A stretch of DNA of 22,494 nucleotides from Candidatus Oleimmundimicrobium americanum (GCA_002366545.1 DFBH01000026.1:1-22494); one strand, 5' to 3'. Numbered from the stretch's first letter, positions 13,843-21,991 are shown. The notes: a model not told the origin generated them from the letters alone. Numbers and translations: made by a program.

Positions 13843-14938
13843 GGTTTATTTTTCTGATATGAGGGCCGGTAAGAAAAGAAGCTTGCTTGATAAGACGGAA
13901 GCTCTTTTTGACAAGGCGGGTTTCGGTGATTTTATAGAAAAGGGCGACATGGTAGCGGTGAAGGTTCATTTTGGTGAGCGAGGGAACACCGCTTTCGTGC
14001 CTCCAATTTTTATTCGTCGGATTGTCGATAAGATAAAAGCTTACGGAGGGAAGCCCTTTCTTACCGATACAAGTACTCTTTATGTTGGCTCAAGAGCAAA
14101 TGCCGTGGATCATCTCATAACTGCTATAGAGAATGGTTTTGATTACAGTGTTGTGGGTGCGCCTCTTGTAATTGCGGATGGTTTGAACGGGAAAGATTAT
14201 TTTGAAGTTGAAATTGATGGCAAACATTTCAAAAAGGCTAAAATCGCAAGCGCGGCTTATTTGGCGGATTGTTTGATTGCTGTTTCTCATTTTAAGGGTC
14301 ACGAACTTACAGGTTTTGGGGGAACACTCAAAAATATCGGGATGGGTTTGGGGTGCCGAAGCGCGAAACAAGAGATGCATTCCGATGTTCTCCCTGAAGT
14401 TAATCCAGAGATATGCACCGGCTGTAAAAAGTGTATTAAGTGGTGTCCCGCCGGAGCCATTAAGATAAACATTTCGGGTAAGGCCGAGATAGAACGCGAG
14501 AAATGTATAGGCTGTGGGGAATGTACTGTGACATGTCTGTTTCAAGCAATAGCTATAAACTGGGAGACGGAACCGGATATCATTCAGGAAAAAATTGCTG
14601 AGTATGCTCTGGGTGCTATAAGAAATAAAATAGATAAGGTAGGCTTTTTTAATTTTGTGATGAATATAACGCCCGACTGCGATTGTTGGGGCTGGAGTGA
14701 TGCCCCGATTGTCAGGGATGTGGGCATACTTGCTTCGCACGACCCCGTTGCTATCGATCAAGCCAGCGTCGATTTAGTTAATTCTGCGCAGGGCATGGAG
14801 GACAGTCGTTTAAAGGATACTTCTGCAAAAGATAAATTTCGCACTATTTTCCCCTCTGTTGACTGGAGTGTTCAGCTCAGTCATGGAAAAAAGATGAAGC
14901 TCGGCAAGAGGACATACAGGTTGACTAAGGTCGAATAA
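13835..14938 (+). CDS. DUF362 protein with two [4Fe-4S] ferredoxin motifs
   Basis: A 367-residue protein. The DUF362 part runs across both ends: VAVKVHFGERGNTAFVPP, PFLTDTSTLYVGSRANAVDHL, AVSHFKGHELTGFGGTLKNIGMG and, near the end, CDCWGWSDAPIVRDVGILASHDPVAIDQAS. At about 193-240 a bacterial-type ferredoxin insert carries CTGCKKCIKWCP and CIGCGECTVTC, each with three Cys plus a distant fourth, binding two [4Fe-4S] clusters. Members are found throughout anaerobes and are assumed to be electron-transfer or reductase-like proteins; the reaction is unknown. ATG 13835 overlaps the kinase stop (ATGACTGA), with GAAGG five bases upstream, so the two are translationally coupled. Confidence 0.88.
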   Translation: MTEVYFSDMRAGKKRSLLDKTEALFDKAGFGDFIEKGDMVAVKVHFGERGNTAFVPPIFIRRIVDKIKAYGGKPFLTDTSTLYVGSRANAVDHLITAIENGFDYSVVGAPLVIADGLNGKDYFEVEIDGKHFKKAKIASAAYLADCLIAVSHFKGHELTGFGGTLKNIGMGLGCRSAKQEMHSDVLPEVNPEICTGCKKCIKWCPAGAIKINISGKAEIEREKCIGCGECTVTCLFQAIAINWETEPDIIQEKIAEYALGAIRNKIDKVGFFNFVMNITPDCDCWGWSDAPIVRDVGILASHDPVAIDQASVDLVNSAQGMEDSRLKDTSAKDKFRTIFPSVDWSVQLSHGKKMKLGKRTYRLTKVE

Positions 14939-14980
14939 ATCACCATGTAATACATATGCGGCATTTTAGTACGTAAATTC

Positions 14981-15009
14981 TTTACATATTTCCAAACCTC
15001 GGGTATGCT
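14981..15009 (+). promoter_or_regulatory. Promoter of the ferredoxin gene
   Basis: TTTACA (14981-14986), exactly 17 bases, then TATGCT (15004-15009), 33 bases before the ferredoxin start. Each box is one or two bases from consensus. Together with the terminator after the gene this makes the ferredoxin a single-gene transcript. Confidence 0.6.
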
Positions 15010-15042
15010 TTTTGCAATTATTTTTAAATGGAGGTGTAATTT

Positions 15043-15213
15043 GTGGCCTATCGGATTACGGACGATTGTTTGAGCTGCGGTGCGTGTGCTGATGAGTGTC
15101 CTTCTGGTGCTATTGTTGAGGTAGAGAATAAGTATGAGATTAACCAGAAGAAATGTACTGAATGTGGGACTTGCGTTGATATTTGTCCCAATGAAGCGAT
15201 AGTTGAAGAATAA
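15043..15213 (+). CDS. 2[4Fe-4S] bacterial-type ferredoxin
   Basis: A 56-residue protein with two classic motifs, CLSCGACADECP and CTECGTCVDICP, giving all eight cluster cysteines with the Pro after the last Cys of each. The length is that of clostridial ferredoxins, small soluble low-potential electron carriers. GTG 15043 is the start, with GGAGGTG seven bases upstream. It has its own promoter and terminator. It could serve the DUF362 protein just upstream, hydrogenase or the radical SAM enzymes, but which is not shown. Confidence 0.93.
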   Translation: MAYRITDDCLSCGACADECPSGAIVEVENKYEINQKKCTECGTCVDICPNEAIVEE

Positions 15214-15246
15214 GTTTTAAGGATAAAAATTAGGTTATTGCAAATT

Positions 15247-15269
15247 GGCCCGCGAGGGCCTTTTTGTTT
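15247..15269 (+). terminator. Terminator of the ferredoxin gene
   Basis: GGCCC (15247-15251) and GGGCC (15256-15260) pair over a GCGA loop, followed by TTTTTGTTT. It lies 33 bases past the ferredoxin stop and is immediately followed by a dispersed repeat. Confidence 0.8.
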
Positions 15270-15273
15270 GTGC

Positions 15274-15614
15274 TATAAACCACCGGTTTACTCGGCCTAT
15301 CTGTCCCACCAGAGGCGGGCACGGCGGTAGGCAGGTGTGTACGTTTTAAAGCGAAGCAATTGAAAAAAGTTTTTATCCAAAAGACAATTGTCCACCGGAC
15401 AAAAATAAATTTTATTTGTTCATTTTCTTACTCGCCTAAAGAATCTATTTTATGGGTCGGGTAACAGCTCCGGATTGCGCGCGCCTACTCAGTCGATTCT
15501 CTCATTGCGAAACTTTACTTCCTTCATTTTCTTGCTCGCCCAAGAAAACGAACCAAAAGAAGGGCGGCCGATCATTTTTTACGGCTCCAAAATGTACGGT
15601 TGTTCAGGCGCCTG
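15274..15614 (+). repeat. Dispersed intergenic repeat, copy A
   Basis: About 340 bases that reappear at 22051-22494 in the same orientation with high identity. Both begin TATAAACCACCGGTTTA (which includes TAAACC/GGTTTA inverted arms), pass through AGGCAGGTGTGTACGTTTT, TTTGTTCATTTTCTTACTCG, GCCCAAGAAAACGAACCAAA and GGGCGGCCGATCATTTTTT, and reach CGGTTGTTCAGGC, where the second copy meets the window edge. No protein with a ribosome site is encoded; open frames here look accidental. Each copy starts just after an intrinsic terminator. Copy A lacks two short insertions present in copy B. Function and mobility are unknown. Confidence 0.8.
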
Positions 15615-15670
15615 CAGAACTTGCCCCGATAAATCGGGCCTCAAACAGCTTCGGCTTATTTCCTGAACAA
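15600..15670. repeat. Large inverted repeat at the end of repeat copy A
   Basis: TTGTTCAGG (15600-15608) is exactly complementary to CCTGAACAA (15662-15670). Inside, CCCGAT and ATCGGG form a second 6-bp hairpin with a two-base loop. The nested stems suggest a folded RNA or a palindromic mobile-element end. The equivalent part of the other copy is off the window. Confidence 0.5.
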
Positions 15671-15841
15671 TCTATTTCTCCGCCTAAAAATGATATGGCA
15701 ATTAATTTGCTGGTTTTTACTTTTAGCAGGAGAAAACAGGGTGAAGTAGAAATAAGTTTTTGAGATACATGTGAAATAATTAAAAATAGCGTAAGATTTG
15801 GTAAGATAAAAGGGACTTATGGTTATTCTTGGGGGGAAGAG
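15671..15841. other. Leader region before the membrane protein gene
   Basis: No gene seen. A weak promoter candidate, TTGAGA with AAAATA at 17-base spacing (about 15759-15787), and a direct GTAAGAT repeat precede the next gene. Together with the repeat region this is a gap of about 570 bases without a supported gene. Confidence 0.35.
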
Positions 15842-16753
15842 ATGAATTATTTGGAAATATTGAAGAAATCTATGAAAATAACCTGGAAGCATAAGTCAAT
15901 GTGGTTTTTCGGAATTCTTATTGCTATTTTGGGTAGCGGAGGTTCCAGTCCGCAATTGCAATATATATTTAGAGGTAGAGATTTTACTCCTCAGAACACT
16001 GGGAGATTTGCCCAACAAATAAAGCAGCCGTTTAATTTTTTAACTCCTCAGATTATTATTGCAATTCTTCTAATCTCCTTTGTTTTTGTGATAGCAGGTG
16101 TTGTTTTGCAGTACGTGAGCCGGGGAGCTTTGATTGGTATGGTAAATGACGTTGAGACGGTTGGTGGAACTCAGATAGGGCGAGGATTTAAACATGGATG
16201 GTCCACCTGGCTGCGTCTTTTCGGTATCTCGATCTTTATCTGGATTCCCTTTGCAATTATTTTTCTTCTGGTCTTTGGAATTCTGTTTTTGCCCGTGATT
16301 TTGGCATTTATCAAACAAAGGGAAGTGTTTGGTTTTGCTCTTCTCTTTTTATCAAGTTTAATTTTTATGGTTTGTTTAGTAATTGCGATTGCGCTGCTTA
16401 CCCTTACCCACTCTTTTGCGGAAAGATTTTGTGTATTAGAAAAAAGACAACTCTTTGAGTCCATAATAGAAGGCTATCGACTGTTTAGGTCAAATCCGGG
16501 AAGCACCCTTTTAATGTGGTTATTAATGCTTGTGATAAACATGGGAATTGCAATGGTTACGGGGGTCATCTTTATACTGCCAATTATATTTGGTTTCTTC
16601 CCCAACGTTTCTTCTCTGCTGGCCATTGTTCTTTTGCTTCCCATTGTCATCGCTTTTGTCTTTGCTGGGGGGATTTACAGGACATTTGTCTTTACTGTTT
16701 GGACACTTTTTTTTCAAGAGCTAAAAAACGTAGCTGTGCCGGTAAAAACATAA
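15842..16753 (+). CDS. Multi-pass membrane protein of unknown function
   Basis: A 303-residue protein that opens with an amphipathic LEILKKSMKITWKHKSMWFFGILIAIL, the style of entry helix seen in DUF975/DUF4013-like bacterial membrane proteins, followed by five or more further transmembrane segments (for example around 73-95, 125-150, 163-188, 222-245 and 258-280). Soluble parts include a polar SSPQLQYIFRGRDFTPQN loop and GRGFKHGWSTWLRLFG, a motif common in these families. No catalytic motif is visible. ATG 15842 has GGGGGGAAGAG upstream. The DUF5658-like gene follows after 51 bases and may share its transcript. The exact family is not recognised with certainty. Confidence 0.7.
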   Translation: MNYLEILKKSMKITWKHKSMWFFGILIAILGSGGSSPQLQYIFRGRDFTPQNTGRFAQQIKQPFNFLTPQIIIAILLISFVFVIAGVVLQYVSRGALIGMVNDVETVGGTQIGRGFKHGWSTWLRLFGISIFIWIPFAIIFLLVFGILFLPVILAFIKQREVFGFALLFLSSLIFMVCLVIAIALLTLTHSFAERFCVLEKRQLFESIIEGYRLFRSNPGSTLLMWLLMLVINMGIAMVTGVIFILPIIFGFFPNVSSLLAIVLLLPIVIAFVFAGGIYRTFVFTVWTLFFQELKNVAVPVKT

Positions 16754-16804
16754 TTTGAGCGAAGGGCTTTGCTTTTTGTTAAAATTGGATTAATGAGGGA
16801 GGTT

Positions 16805-17242
16805 ATGGAAAAAAGAAAAAGTGACCGTCGCCAAAAAAAGATAGATGTCTATATTGATCGTCGCGTTAAACGACGTCGTTTTAGTGATGTTCCTTATACC
16901 ATAAAAATGTCTCCAACGTTTAGGAGAAAAAAAACTTTTGTTTTTGCGGGGGTTTTAACTCTTTTTCTTTTGTTGAACGTCTTGGACTTTTTTTTGACCG
17001 TCAGAGGAGTTGCTGCGGGGGGGTTGAAATCCGGTACCGTTATTTTAAGTTTAGCTGGGCTCTCATTTACACAAGCGGCCTTAATAAAATTTCTTGCAGC
17101 CATAGCTGGGGCTTTGATTTTATTTAAGTTCAGATATTTCTGGGCAACTTTTCTTATTACTTTTCTTATTACTTTTCTTTACGCGCTAATGGTTTTGCAT
17201 CAATTTCTTTTTCAATTTTTTAGCAGTGGCTTTAGACTATAA
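16805..17242 (+). CDS. DUF5658-like small membrane protein
   Basis: A 145-residue protein. A strongly basic cytoplasmic N-terminus (KRKSDRRQKKIDVYIDRRVKRRR) is followed by three hydrophobic segments. The first contains LLNVLDFFLTVRGVAAGG, the NxxDxxxT-type helix typical of DUF5658; the second lies after SFTQAALIKF and the third is LITFLITFLYALMVL. Function is unknown. ATG 16805 is preferred because GAGGG lies five bases upstream; the frame is open to TTG 16769. A 12-base tandem repeat around 17149-17180 encodes the LITF repeat in the last helix. It lies 29 bases before rsmI. Confidence 0.7.
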   Translation: MEKRKSDRRQKKIDVYIDRRVKRRRFSDVPYTIKMSPTFRRKKTFVFAGVLTLFLLLNVLDFFLTVRGVAAGGLKSGTVILSLAGLSFTQAALIKFLAAIAGALILFKFRYFWATFLITFLITFLYALMVLHQFLFQFFSSGFRL

Positions 17243-17271
17243 ATTTATCTAAAAAAGGTTATTATTGGTTT

Positions 17272-18117
17272 ATGGGTAAAGGAAAACTTTTAATTTGTGC
17301 TACCCCCATTGGCAACCTCAAGGATATTACGTTGCGTGTTTTAGAGGAGCTAAAAGGGGTTGACCTTATCGCTGCTGAAGATACCAGACATACTAAAAAA
17401 CTACTTACTCGTTATGGCATAAAAACTAAACTTACAAGCTATCACGAGCATAATGAGATAGTTAAAGCTAAGAATCTTTTTCGTAAATTGAAAGATGGCA
17501 GCAAAATAGCCCTTGTATCTGATGCCGGAACGCCCGGGTTGTCTGACCCCGGTTACCATTTGATTAAAACGTGTGTTGAATCCGGAGTTGATATCGAAGT
17601 TCTGCCAGGTCCTTGCGCAGCAGTTTCAGCCTTAGTTATATCCGGTCTTCCCACCGATAGTTTTGTTTTTCAGGGTTTTTCTCCTAAAAAAAAGGGGGAA
17701 CGGTGCAGGGTTTTGAGTGAATTGGCATCCGGCAAAAGGACCTTAGTGTTTTACGAATCCCCTCACAGGGTCAAGAATTTTCTCGAGAACTCTCTTGAGA
17801 TTCTCGGAGACAGAAGGATGGCGCTGGTAAGGGAGCTCACTAAAAAATTTGAGGAAGTTATAAGGGGGAGCATAACCGAAGTTTTGTCGAAAATAAAAGA
17901 TAGGGAGCTTAAAGGGGAGATAGTTGTTGTATTTGAAGGGGCCAAAAAGAAAAGGGATTTTGACGGCAAGACGGTTCGGAATGAAGTTGTGATTTTGATG
18001 AGTAGGGGATTTGGTAAGAAAGAAGCAATTAAAATGGTGTCAAAAGAATGCGAGTTGCCAAAGCGGGTAGTTTATGAGGCGGTAAAAGATATTTCAGCAA
18101 AAGAGGGCGGGAATTAA
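17272..18117 (+). CDS. rsmI: 16S rRNA 2'-O-methyltransferase RsmI
   Basis: A 281-residue SAM-dependent methyltransferase of the tetrapyrrole-methylase fold. The signatures are LLICATPIGNLKDITLRVLE at the start, IAAEDTRHTKKLL, LVSDAGTPGLSDPGYHLI (SAM-binding loop), LPGPCAAVSALVISGLPTD and VFYESPHRV. It methylates the ribose of C1402 in 16S rRNA, part of the ribosomal P site. The length matches the family. It opens the conserved rsmI - abrB - metG - tatD - G5/3D order. ATG 17272 has only a weak AAAGG upstream. Its stop overlaps the end of the oppositely oriented AbrB gene by three bases. Confidence 0.95.
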   Translation: MGKGKLLICATPIGNLKDITLRVLEELKGVDLIAAEDTRHTKKLLTRYGIKTKLTSYHEHNEIVKAKNLFRKLKDGSKIALVSDAGTPGLSDPGYHLIKTCVESGVDIEVLPGPCAAVSALVISGLPTDSFVFQGFSPKKKGERCRVLSELASGKRTLVFYESPHRVKNFLENSLEILGDRRMALVRELTKKFEEVIRGSITEVLSKIKDRELKGEIVVVFEGAKKKRDFDGKTVRNEVVILMSRGFGKKEAIKMVSKECELPKRVVYEAVKDISAKEGGN

Positions 18118-18356
18118 GTTGTTTGAATGTCCTTTTTGCAGTTATTGCAGATGAATTTGTTCTTAAAGATTACAATATTATTTTCACAGCCACAAAACAC
18201 GCAAGCATTCTTACATTTGGTTAAGATTATTTTGTCTCCCTCCACGAAAATTTCAAGAGGGTCCTTGATTCCGATACCAAAGGTGCGTCGGATCTCCATA
18301 GGAATGACGATTCTTCCAAGTTCATCAACGTTTCTTACTATACCCGTGGCCTTCAA
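18114..18356 (-). CDS. AbrB-family transition-state regulator with zinc-ribbon tail
   Basis: An 80-residue protein. Residues 1-45 are the AbrB swapped-hairpin DNA-binding domain: KATGIVRNVDELGRIVIPME, then IRRTFGIGIKDPLEIFVEGD. The C-terminal part has CVFCG and ICNNC, a four-Cys zinc-ribbon-like knuckle as in some AbrB/SpoVT relatives. TTG 18356 is chosen because AAGGAG is six bases upstream and the protein then begins MKATGIVR like the family; the frame extends to TTG 18395 but there overlaps the promoter's -10 box. AbrB sits between rsmI and metG in Bacillus as well, also on the opposite strand, which supports the assignment. Confidence 0.9.
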   Translation of the reverse strand: MKATGIVRNVDELGRIVIPMEIRRTFGIGIKDPLEIFVEGDKIILTKCKNACVFCGCENNIVIFKNKFICNNCKKDIQTT

Positions 18357-18394
18357 TTTCTTCTCCTTGCATTTCTTGACAGTGAACGTTATCA

Positions 18395-18423
18395 ATTATA
18401 TGGTTGTGAAAAATGTCAGTCAA
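18395..18423 (-). promoter_or_regulatory. Strong sigma-70/sigma-A promoter of the AbrB gene
   Basis: On the reverse strand TTGACT (18423-18418), 17 bases, then a perfect TATAAT (18400-18395). It lies about 40 bases before the TTG start. This is one of the best promoter matches in the window. Confidence 0.8.
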
Positions 18424-18518
18424 GTTAATTGGCGCAAGGCAATGGATTTACAAAATTAGTAAAACCTCATCGAGCATTAGGGGATTCAGAGGTATAAAAA
18501 ATTTTTGAGGTGGTTTTT

Positions 18519-20075
18519 TTGTATAGAAAAAGTTTTTATGTAACAACTCCTGTATATTATGTTAATGATGTACCTCACATTGGACATTCATACACGACGA
18601 TTGCTGCGGATGTTTTGACCCGGTACCATAAACTTTGTGGCCAGGATACTTTCTTTTTAACCGGGACAGACGAACACGGCACAAAAATTCAACAGATGGC
18701 TGAAAAAAAGAATAAATCACCAAAGGAGTTTTGTGATGAGGTTGCGGAGAAGTTCAAGGTAGCTTGGCGAAATTTAAATATTAAGTATGATAATTTTATT
18801 CGCACCACAAATCCTCGGCACGAGGATGCTGTAAAAGAAGTTTTACAGAAGTTGTATGATGATGGGTACATTTATAAGGGTAAATATGAGGCGCTTTACT
18901 GTGTGGGTTGCGAGCAGTTCAAGATGAAGGGGGACCTTGTAGGCGGTAGGTGCCCTGATCATAAAACGGAGCCGGAAAAACGCTCTGAAGAATGCTACCT
19001 TTTCAAGCTCTCGTCTTTTCAGGATAGATTATATAAGCTGATAAAGAGCGACAAGTTTAAGATAATGCCAAAAGAGCGGAAAAACGAGGTTCTTTCGTTT
19101 ATAGAGAATGAGGGTCTTCAAGATGTATCAATATCGCGCGATAAAGCCAAGGTTTATTGGGGGATTCCTCTTCCGTTTGATACCTCTCATACCACGTATG
19201 TTTGGGTGGACGCCTTCTTAAATTACTTAACCGGACTTGGTTGGCCGCAAGATAAAAATAATTTCGAGAAATTTTGGCCGCCCACCGTACAGCTCATGGC
19301 CAAAGATATTTTAAGGGTTCACGCCACGATATGGGTTTCAATTCTAATGGCTCTTGGTATAGAGCTTCCTCAGATGTATTTTATCCACGGATATTTCACC
19401 GTAAACGGCCAGAAGATGAGCAAATCGTTAGGAAACGTAATTGACCCGGTTGCGCTCTCGGAAAAATACGGGGCTGACGTGATACGCTATTTCATGCTTT
19501 CCGAATTTCCCTTTGGAACCGATGGTGATTTTTCTATTAAGCGATTGGAAGAAACCTATAATTCGGACCTCGCAAATGATTTTGGGAACTTGCTTCATCG
19601 CACTATTCCGATGATGGATAAATACTGCGATGGAGTGGTTCCGGAACCAAAAAAGGAAGATTTAATCGATGAAGACTTAAAGAAAATTGCTCAAGCAGTT
19701 GTAGATTCTTTGGCGGGGTTATATGAAGAGCTAAAATTCCGAGATATTTTAGCGGATATATGGAGGCTTGTGAGAAGAACAAATAAATATATAGACGAAG
19801 CTGCTCCCTGGGCGTTTTTTAAAGAGGGCAACGATGAGCGTTTGAGCACGGTCATGTATAATATCTTGGAAAGTATCCGTATAATTACAATCCTTACTTA
19901 TCCTTTTATGCCGGAGACATCTCAAAAAATTTGGGAGCAATTGGGAATAACCGAGAGTCTTGTTTCTCAAAGGATTCCCGAGGATGTTGGTTGGGGAGGG
20001 CTTAAGGTGGGCACAAAGATTAAAAAGGGAGAGCCGCTCTTCCCAAGAATTGATTTAAACAAAAATAATGCATAG
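18519..20075 (+). CDS. metG: Methionyl-tRNA synthetase
   Basis: A 518-residue class I aminoacyl-tRNA synthetase. It begins YRKSFYVTTPVYYVNDVPHIGHSYT with the HIGH motif, followed by the TGTDEHG active-site strand. A zinc-knuckle-like insert reads YCVGCEQFKMKGDLVGGRCPDHK (CxxC and CxxH), and the KMSKS loop appears as GQKMSKSLGN. The C-terminal helical anticodon-binding domain contains the usual N...W region (RRTNKYIDEAAPWAFF). It lacks the C-terminal EMAP-like tRNA-binding domain of longer forms. TTG 18519 is chosen because GAGGTGG is five bases upstream; GTG 18510 overlaps it. The leader is only about 85 bases, too short for a T-box. tatD follows after 11 bases. Confidence 0.96.
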   Translation: MYRKSFYVTTPVYYVNDVPHIGHSYTTIAADVLTRYHKLCGQDTFFLTGTDEHGTKIQQMAEKKNKSPKEFCDEVAEKFKVAWRNLNIKYDNFIRTTNPRHEDAVKEVLQKLYDDGYIYKGKYEALYCVGCEQFKMKGDLVGGRCPDHKTEPEKRSEECYLFKLSSFQDRLYKLIKSDKFKIMPKERKNEVLSFIENEGLQDVSISRDKAKVYWGIPLPFDTSHTTYVWVDAFLNYLTGLGWPQDKNNFEKFWPPTVQLMAKDILRVHATIWVSILMALGIELPQMYFIHGYFTVNGQKMSKSLGNVIDPVALSEKYGADVIRYFMLSEFPFGTDGDFSIKRLEETYNSDLANDFGNLLHRTIPMMDKYCDGVVPEPKKEDLIDEDLKKIAQAVVDSLAGLYEELKFRDILADIWRLVRRTNKYIDEAAPWAFFKEGNDERLSTVMYNILESIRIITILTYPFMPETSQKIWEQLGITESLVSQRIPEDVGWGGLKVGTKIKKGEPLFPRIDLNKNNA

Positions 20076-20086
20076 GGAGTTGTTAA

Positions 20087-20854
20087 ATGCTTGTAGATAC
20101 ACACATTCATCTCGATCTATATAAAGATACTGATATAAGCGAATTGATTGAGGAAGCTCAAAAAAATGGGGTGGGGTTTCTCATCGATGTCGGGATAGAT
20201 ATTTCTTCCTCTCACTTGGCTGTTGACTTTGCGGAAAAATATGCGAATGTGTATGCGGTAGTCGGTGTCCATCCTCATGAAGCAAAATCTGTTGACAAGA
20301 AAGCTTTAAAAGAACTTAAAATGCTTGCGTGTAAACCAAAAGTTGTTGCAATTGGCGAAATCGGACTCGATTACTATCGAAATTTATCGCCAAGAGATGT
20401 CCAAAAGAAAGCGTTTTTGCGGCAATTGAATTTGGCCAAGGGTTTAGACTTGCCCGTGGTGGTGCACGATAGGGATGCGCACGAAGATGTTGTTAAAATA
20501 CTCAAAGAGGCAAGCGTTTCTCCCGGAAGGGCGCTTATTCATTGTTTTTCGGGCGATACAGATTTTCTAAACGAAATTATCAACATGGGTTACTATATTT
20601 CAATTGGAGGCCCCGTTACTTTTAAAAATGCGAAAAAGACGGTCGAGGTTATAAGGGCCGTTCCTTTAGAAAGACTGTTCTTGGAAACGGATGGTCCTTA
20701 TCTTGCTCCCCATCCTCACAGAGGAAAGATAAACAGGCCCGCGTGGCTTCCTTTGATTGCCCAAAAAATTGCTGACATAAAAGGGATTTCTCTTGCCGAG
20801 GTTGAGAAAGTCACTATCGAAAATGTCCTTAGGTTCTTTGGGATTGGAGTTTAA
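20087..20854 (+). CDS. tatD: TatD-family metal-dependent DNase
   Basis: A 255-residue TIM-barrel hydrolase. The family signatures are VDTHIHLD (metal-binding HxH at the start), VVGVHPHEA, AIGEIGLDYYR (metal-bridging Glu), LPVVVHDRDAH, ALIHCFSGD and LFLETDGPYLAP (the late catalytic Asp). TatD proteins act as 3'-5' exonucleases or endonucleases, and those in this gene position are assumed to do so. ATG 20087 has AGGGAG upstream, 11 bases past metG, so the two are in one operon as in Bacillus. The family length is normal. Confidence 0.95.
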   Translation: MLVDTHIHLDLYKDTDISELIEEAQKNGVGFLIDVGIDISSSHLAVDFAEKYANVYAVVGVHPHEAKSVDKKALKELKMLACKPKVVAIGEIGLDYYRNLSPRDVQKKAFLRQLNLAKGLDLPVVVHDRDAHEDVVKILKEASVSPGRALIHCFSGDTDFLNEIINMGYYISIGGPVTFKNAKKTVEVIRAVPLERLFLETDGPYLAPHPHRGKINRPAWLPLIAQKIADIKGISLAEVEKVTIENVLRFFGIGV

Positions 20855-20923
20855 TGGTATGCAAATTTGCCAATTTGGTAAAAATGTGTTAAATTAATCA
20901 AGTTTTGCCTTGGACAAGCATAG

Positions 20924-20938
20924 TTCTTGTATCAAGAA
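20924..20938. promoter_or_regulatory. Inverted repeat upstream of the G5/3D gene
   Basis: TTCTTG and CAAGAA form perfect 6-bp arms around TAT, in the 108-base gap after tatD. A TTGGAC (-35-like) lies just upstream but no good -10 is spaced correctly, so a promoter here is unclear; the palindrome could be an operator. Confidence 0.35.
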
Positions 20939-20962
20939 TACTTATTTACGAGGAGTGATTTT

Positions 20963-21991
20963 GTGAAAGAAAAGATATTGAAATTCTGAAAGAAGCTTGG
21001 AGCCAAGAAAGTTATTCTTGGCATAGTGGTAATTGCAGCTATACTTGCCACGGCCGGTATTGCACTGGCTAAAAACACCATTACTCTTTCTGTCGATGGC
21101 CGCTTCACAAGAGTTTCAACTTATGCGGGGACGGTCAAAGAACTGCTAAAGGAAAACGAAATCAAGATTAAATCCTACGATTCTGTTAACCCCAATTTAT
21201 CTACTCATCTAAAAGAAGGAATGACCGTTACGGTCGAGCATGCTAAATCGGTGGTATTAGAAGTTGACGGTGTTGACAAACCCATAGTAACCACTGCCGC
21301 TAAGGTTGGTGAATTTCTGAAGATGAGCGGGGTTAGTTTTAATTCTCTCGATACGGTGACCCCGGATTTGGATATGCCACTTGAAGATGATATGCGCATA
21401 AGAATTGTGCATGCCAAAGGAAGGTTAGAGGTTGTGAAGAAACCAATTCCTTTTAAAATAACCACCGTTTACGATGGTCATCTTTCGAAGGGGATAAAAA
21501 AGGTTATAGTCCCCGGGAAAAATGGTATCACGGAGATCGTCTATAAGGTTTTTTATAAAGGTGGACTGGAGTTAAAGAGAGAAAAGAAAGAGGAAAGAGT
21601 GGCTCTTGAGCCCATAAATCAGGTAATTAAGGTTGGAACGAAGAAATCATCGGCTAATAGCAGTGTAAGCAGGGGTTCCAATGCTGCTCCCAAACCGACG
21701 AGCAATGTAGGGGGACGAACTTTAAGGGTGACTGCAACTGCTTATACTCCCGGTCATGGTTGTGGATTTCGCACTGCCACGGGGGCAAAAGCTTGTTTTG
21801 GAATAGTGGCGGTTGACCCACGGGTGATATCGCTTGGTACGCGTTTATATGTCGAGGGGTATGGAAATGCCATAGCCGCGGATACCGGGGGAGCAATTAA
21901 AGGGAACCGTGTTGACTTATGTTTCAATACATTGCAAGAGGCCAGAAATTTTGGTCGAAGAACAGTTGTTGTCCATATTTTAGGAAAGTAA
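20963..21991 (+). CDS. YabE/Rpf2-like cell-wall protein (DUF348-G5-3D), with an in-frame TGA near the start
   Basis: 342 codons from GTG 20963, which has GAGGAG eight bases upstream. Codon 9 is TGA (20987-20989); the frame is otherwise intact. Read through, the N-terminus is VKEKILKF-TGA-KKLGAKKVILG then a hydrophobic stretch to ALAKN, a signal peptide or membrane anchor. Two DUF348 repeats follow (TLSVDGRFTRVSTYAGTVKE and VVLEVDGVDKPIVTTAAKV), then a G5 domain (roughly codons 160-235), a Ser/Pro-rich linker and a C-terminal 3D domain with its three key aspartates in VAVDP, AADTGG and NRVDL. 3D domains are lytic transglycosylase-like and act on peptidoglycan outside the cell. Initiation at GTG 21026 avoids the TGA but has no ribosome site and would cut into the signal peptide. 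The position before ksgA is the usual one. Confidence 0.82.

Noticed and set aside
14090..14761. Reverse-strand open frame of 223 codons inside the DUF362 gene
   Set aside because: It is antisense to a well-supported iron-sulfur protein, its translation is Cys/His-rich by mirror of that gene, and it has no ribosome site or family resemblance.
15452..15763. Open frames of about 103 and 63 codons in the repeat region
   Set aside because: No ribosome site, low-complexity translation, and the frames fall inside the dispersed noncoding repeat whose other copy does not preserve them (insertions break the frame).
18424..18518. T-box riboswitch before metG
   Set aside because: The gap is under 100 bases and lacks the T-box sequence and terminator/antiterminator pair.
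8098..20989. TGA reassigned to tryptophan or glycine throughout (code 4 or 25)
   Set aside because: Tryptophan is written TGG throughout long conserved genes such as the permease and metG, and the ROK gene ends naturally at TGA just inside the next gene. Two in-frame TGAs are not enough for a reassigned code.
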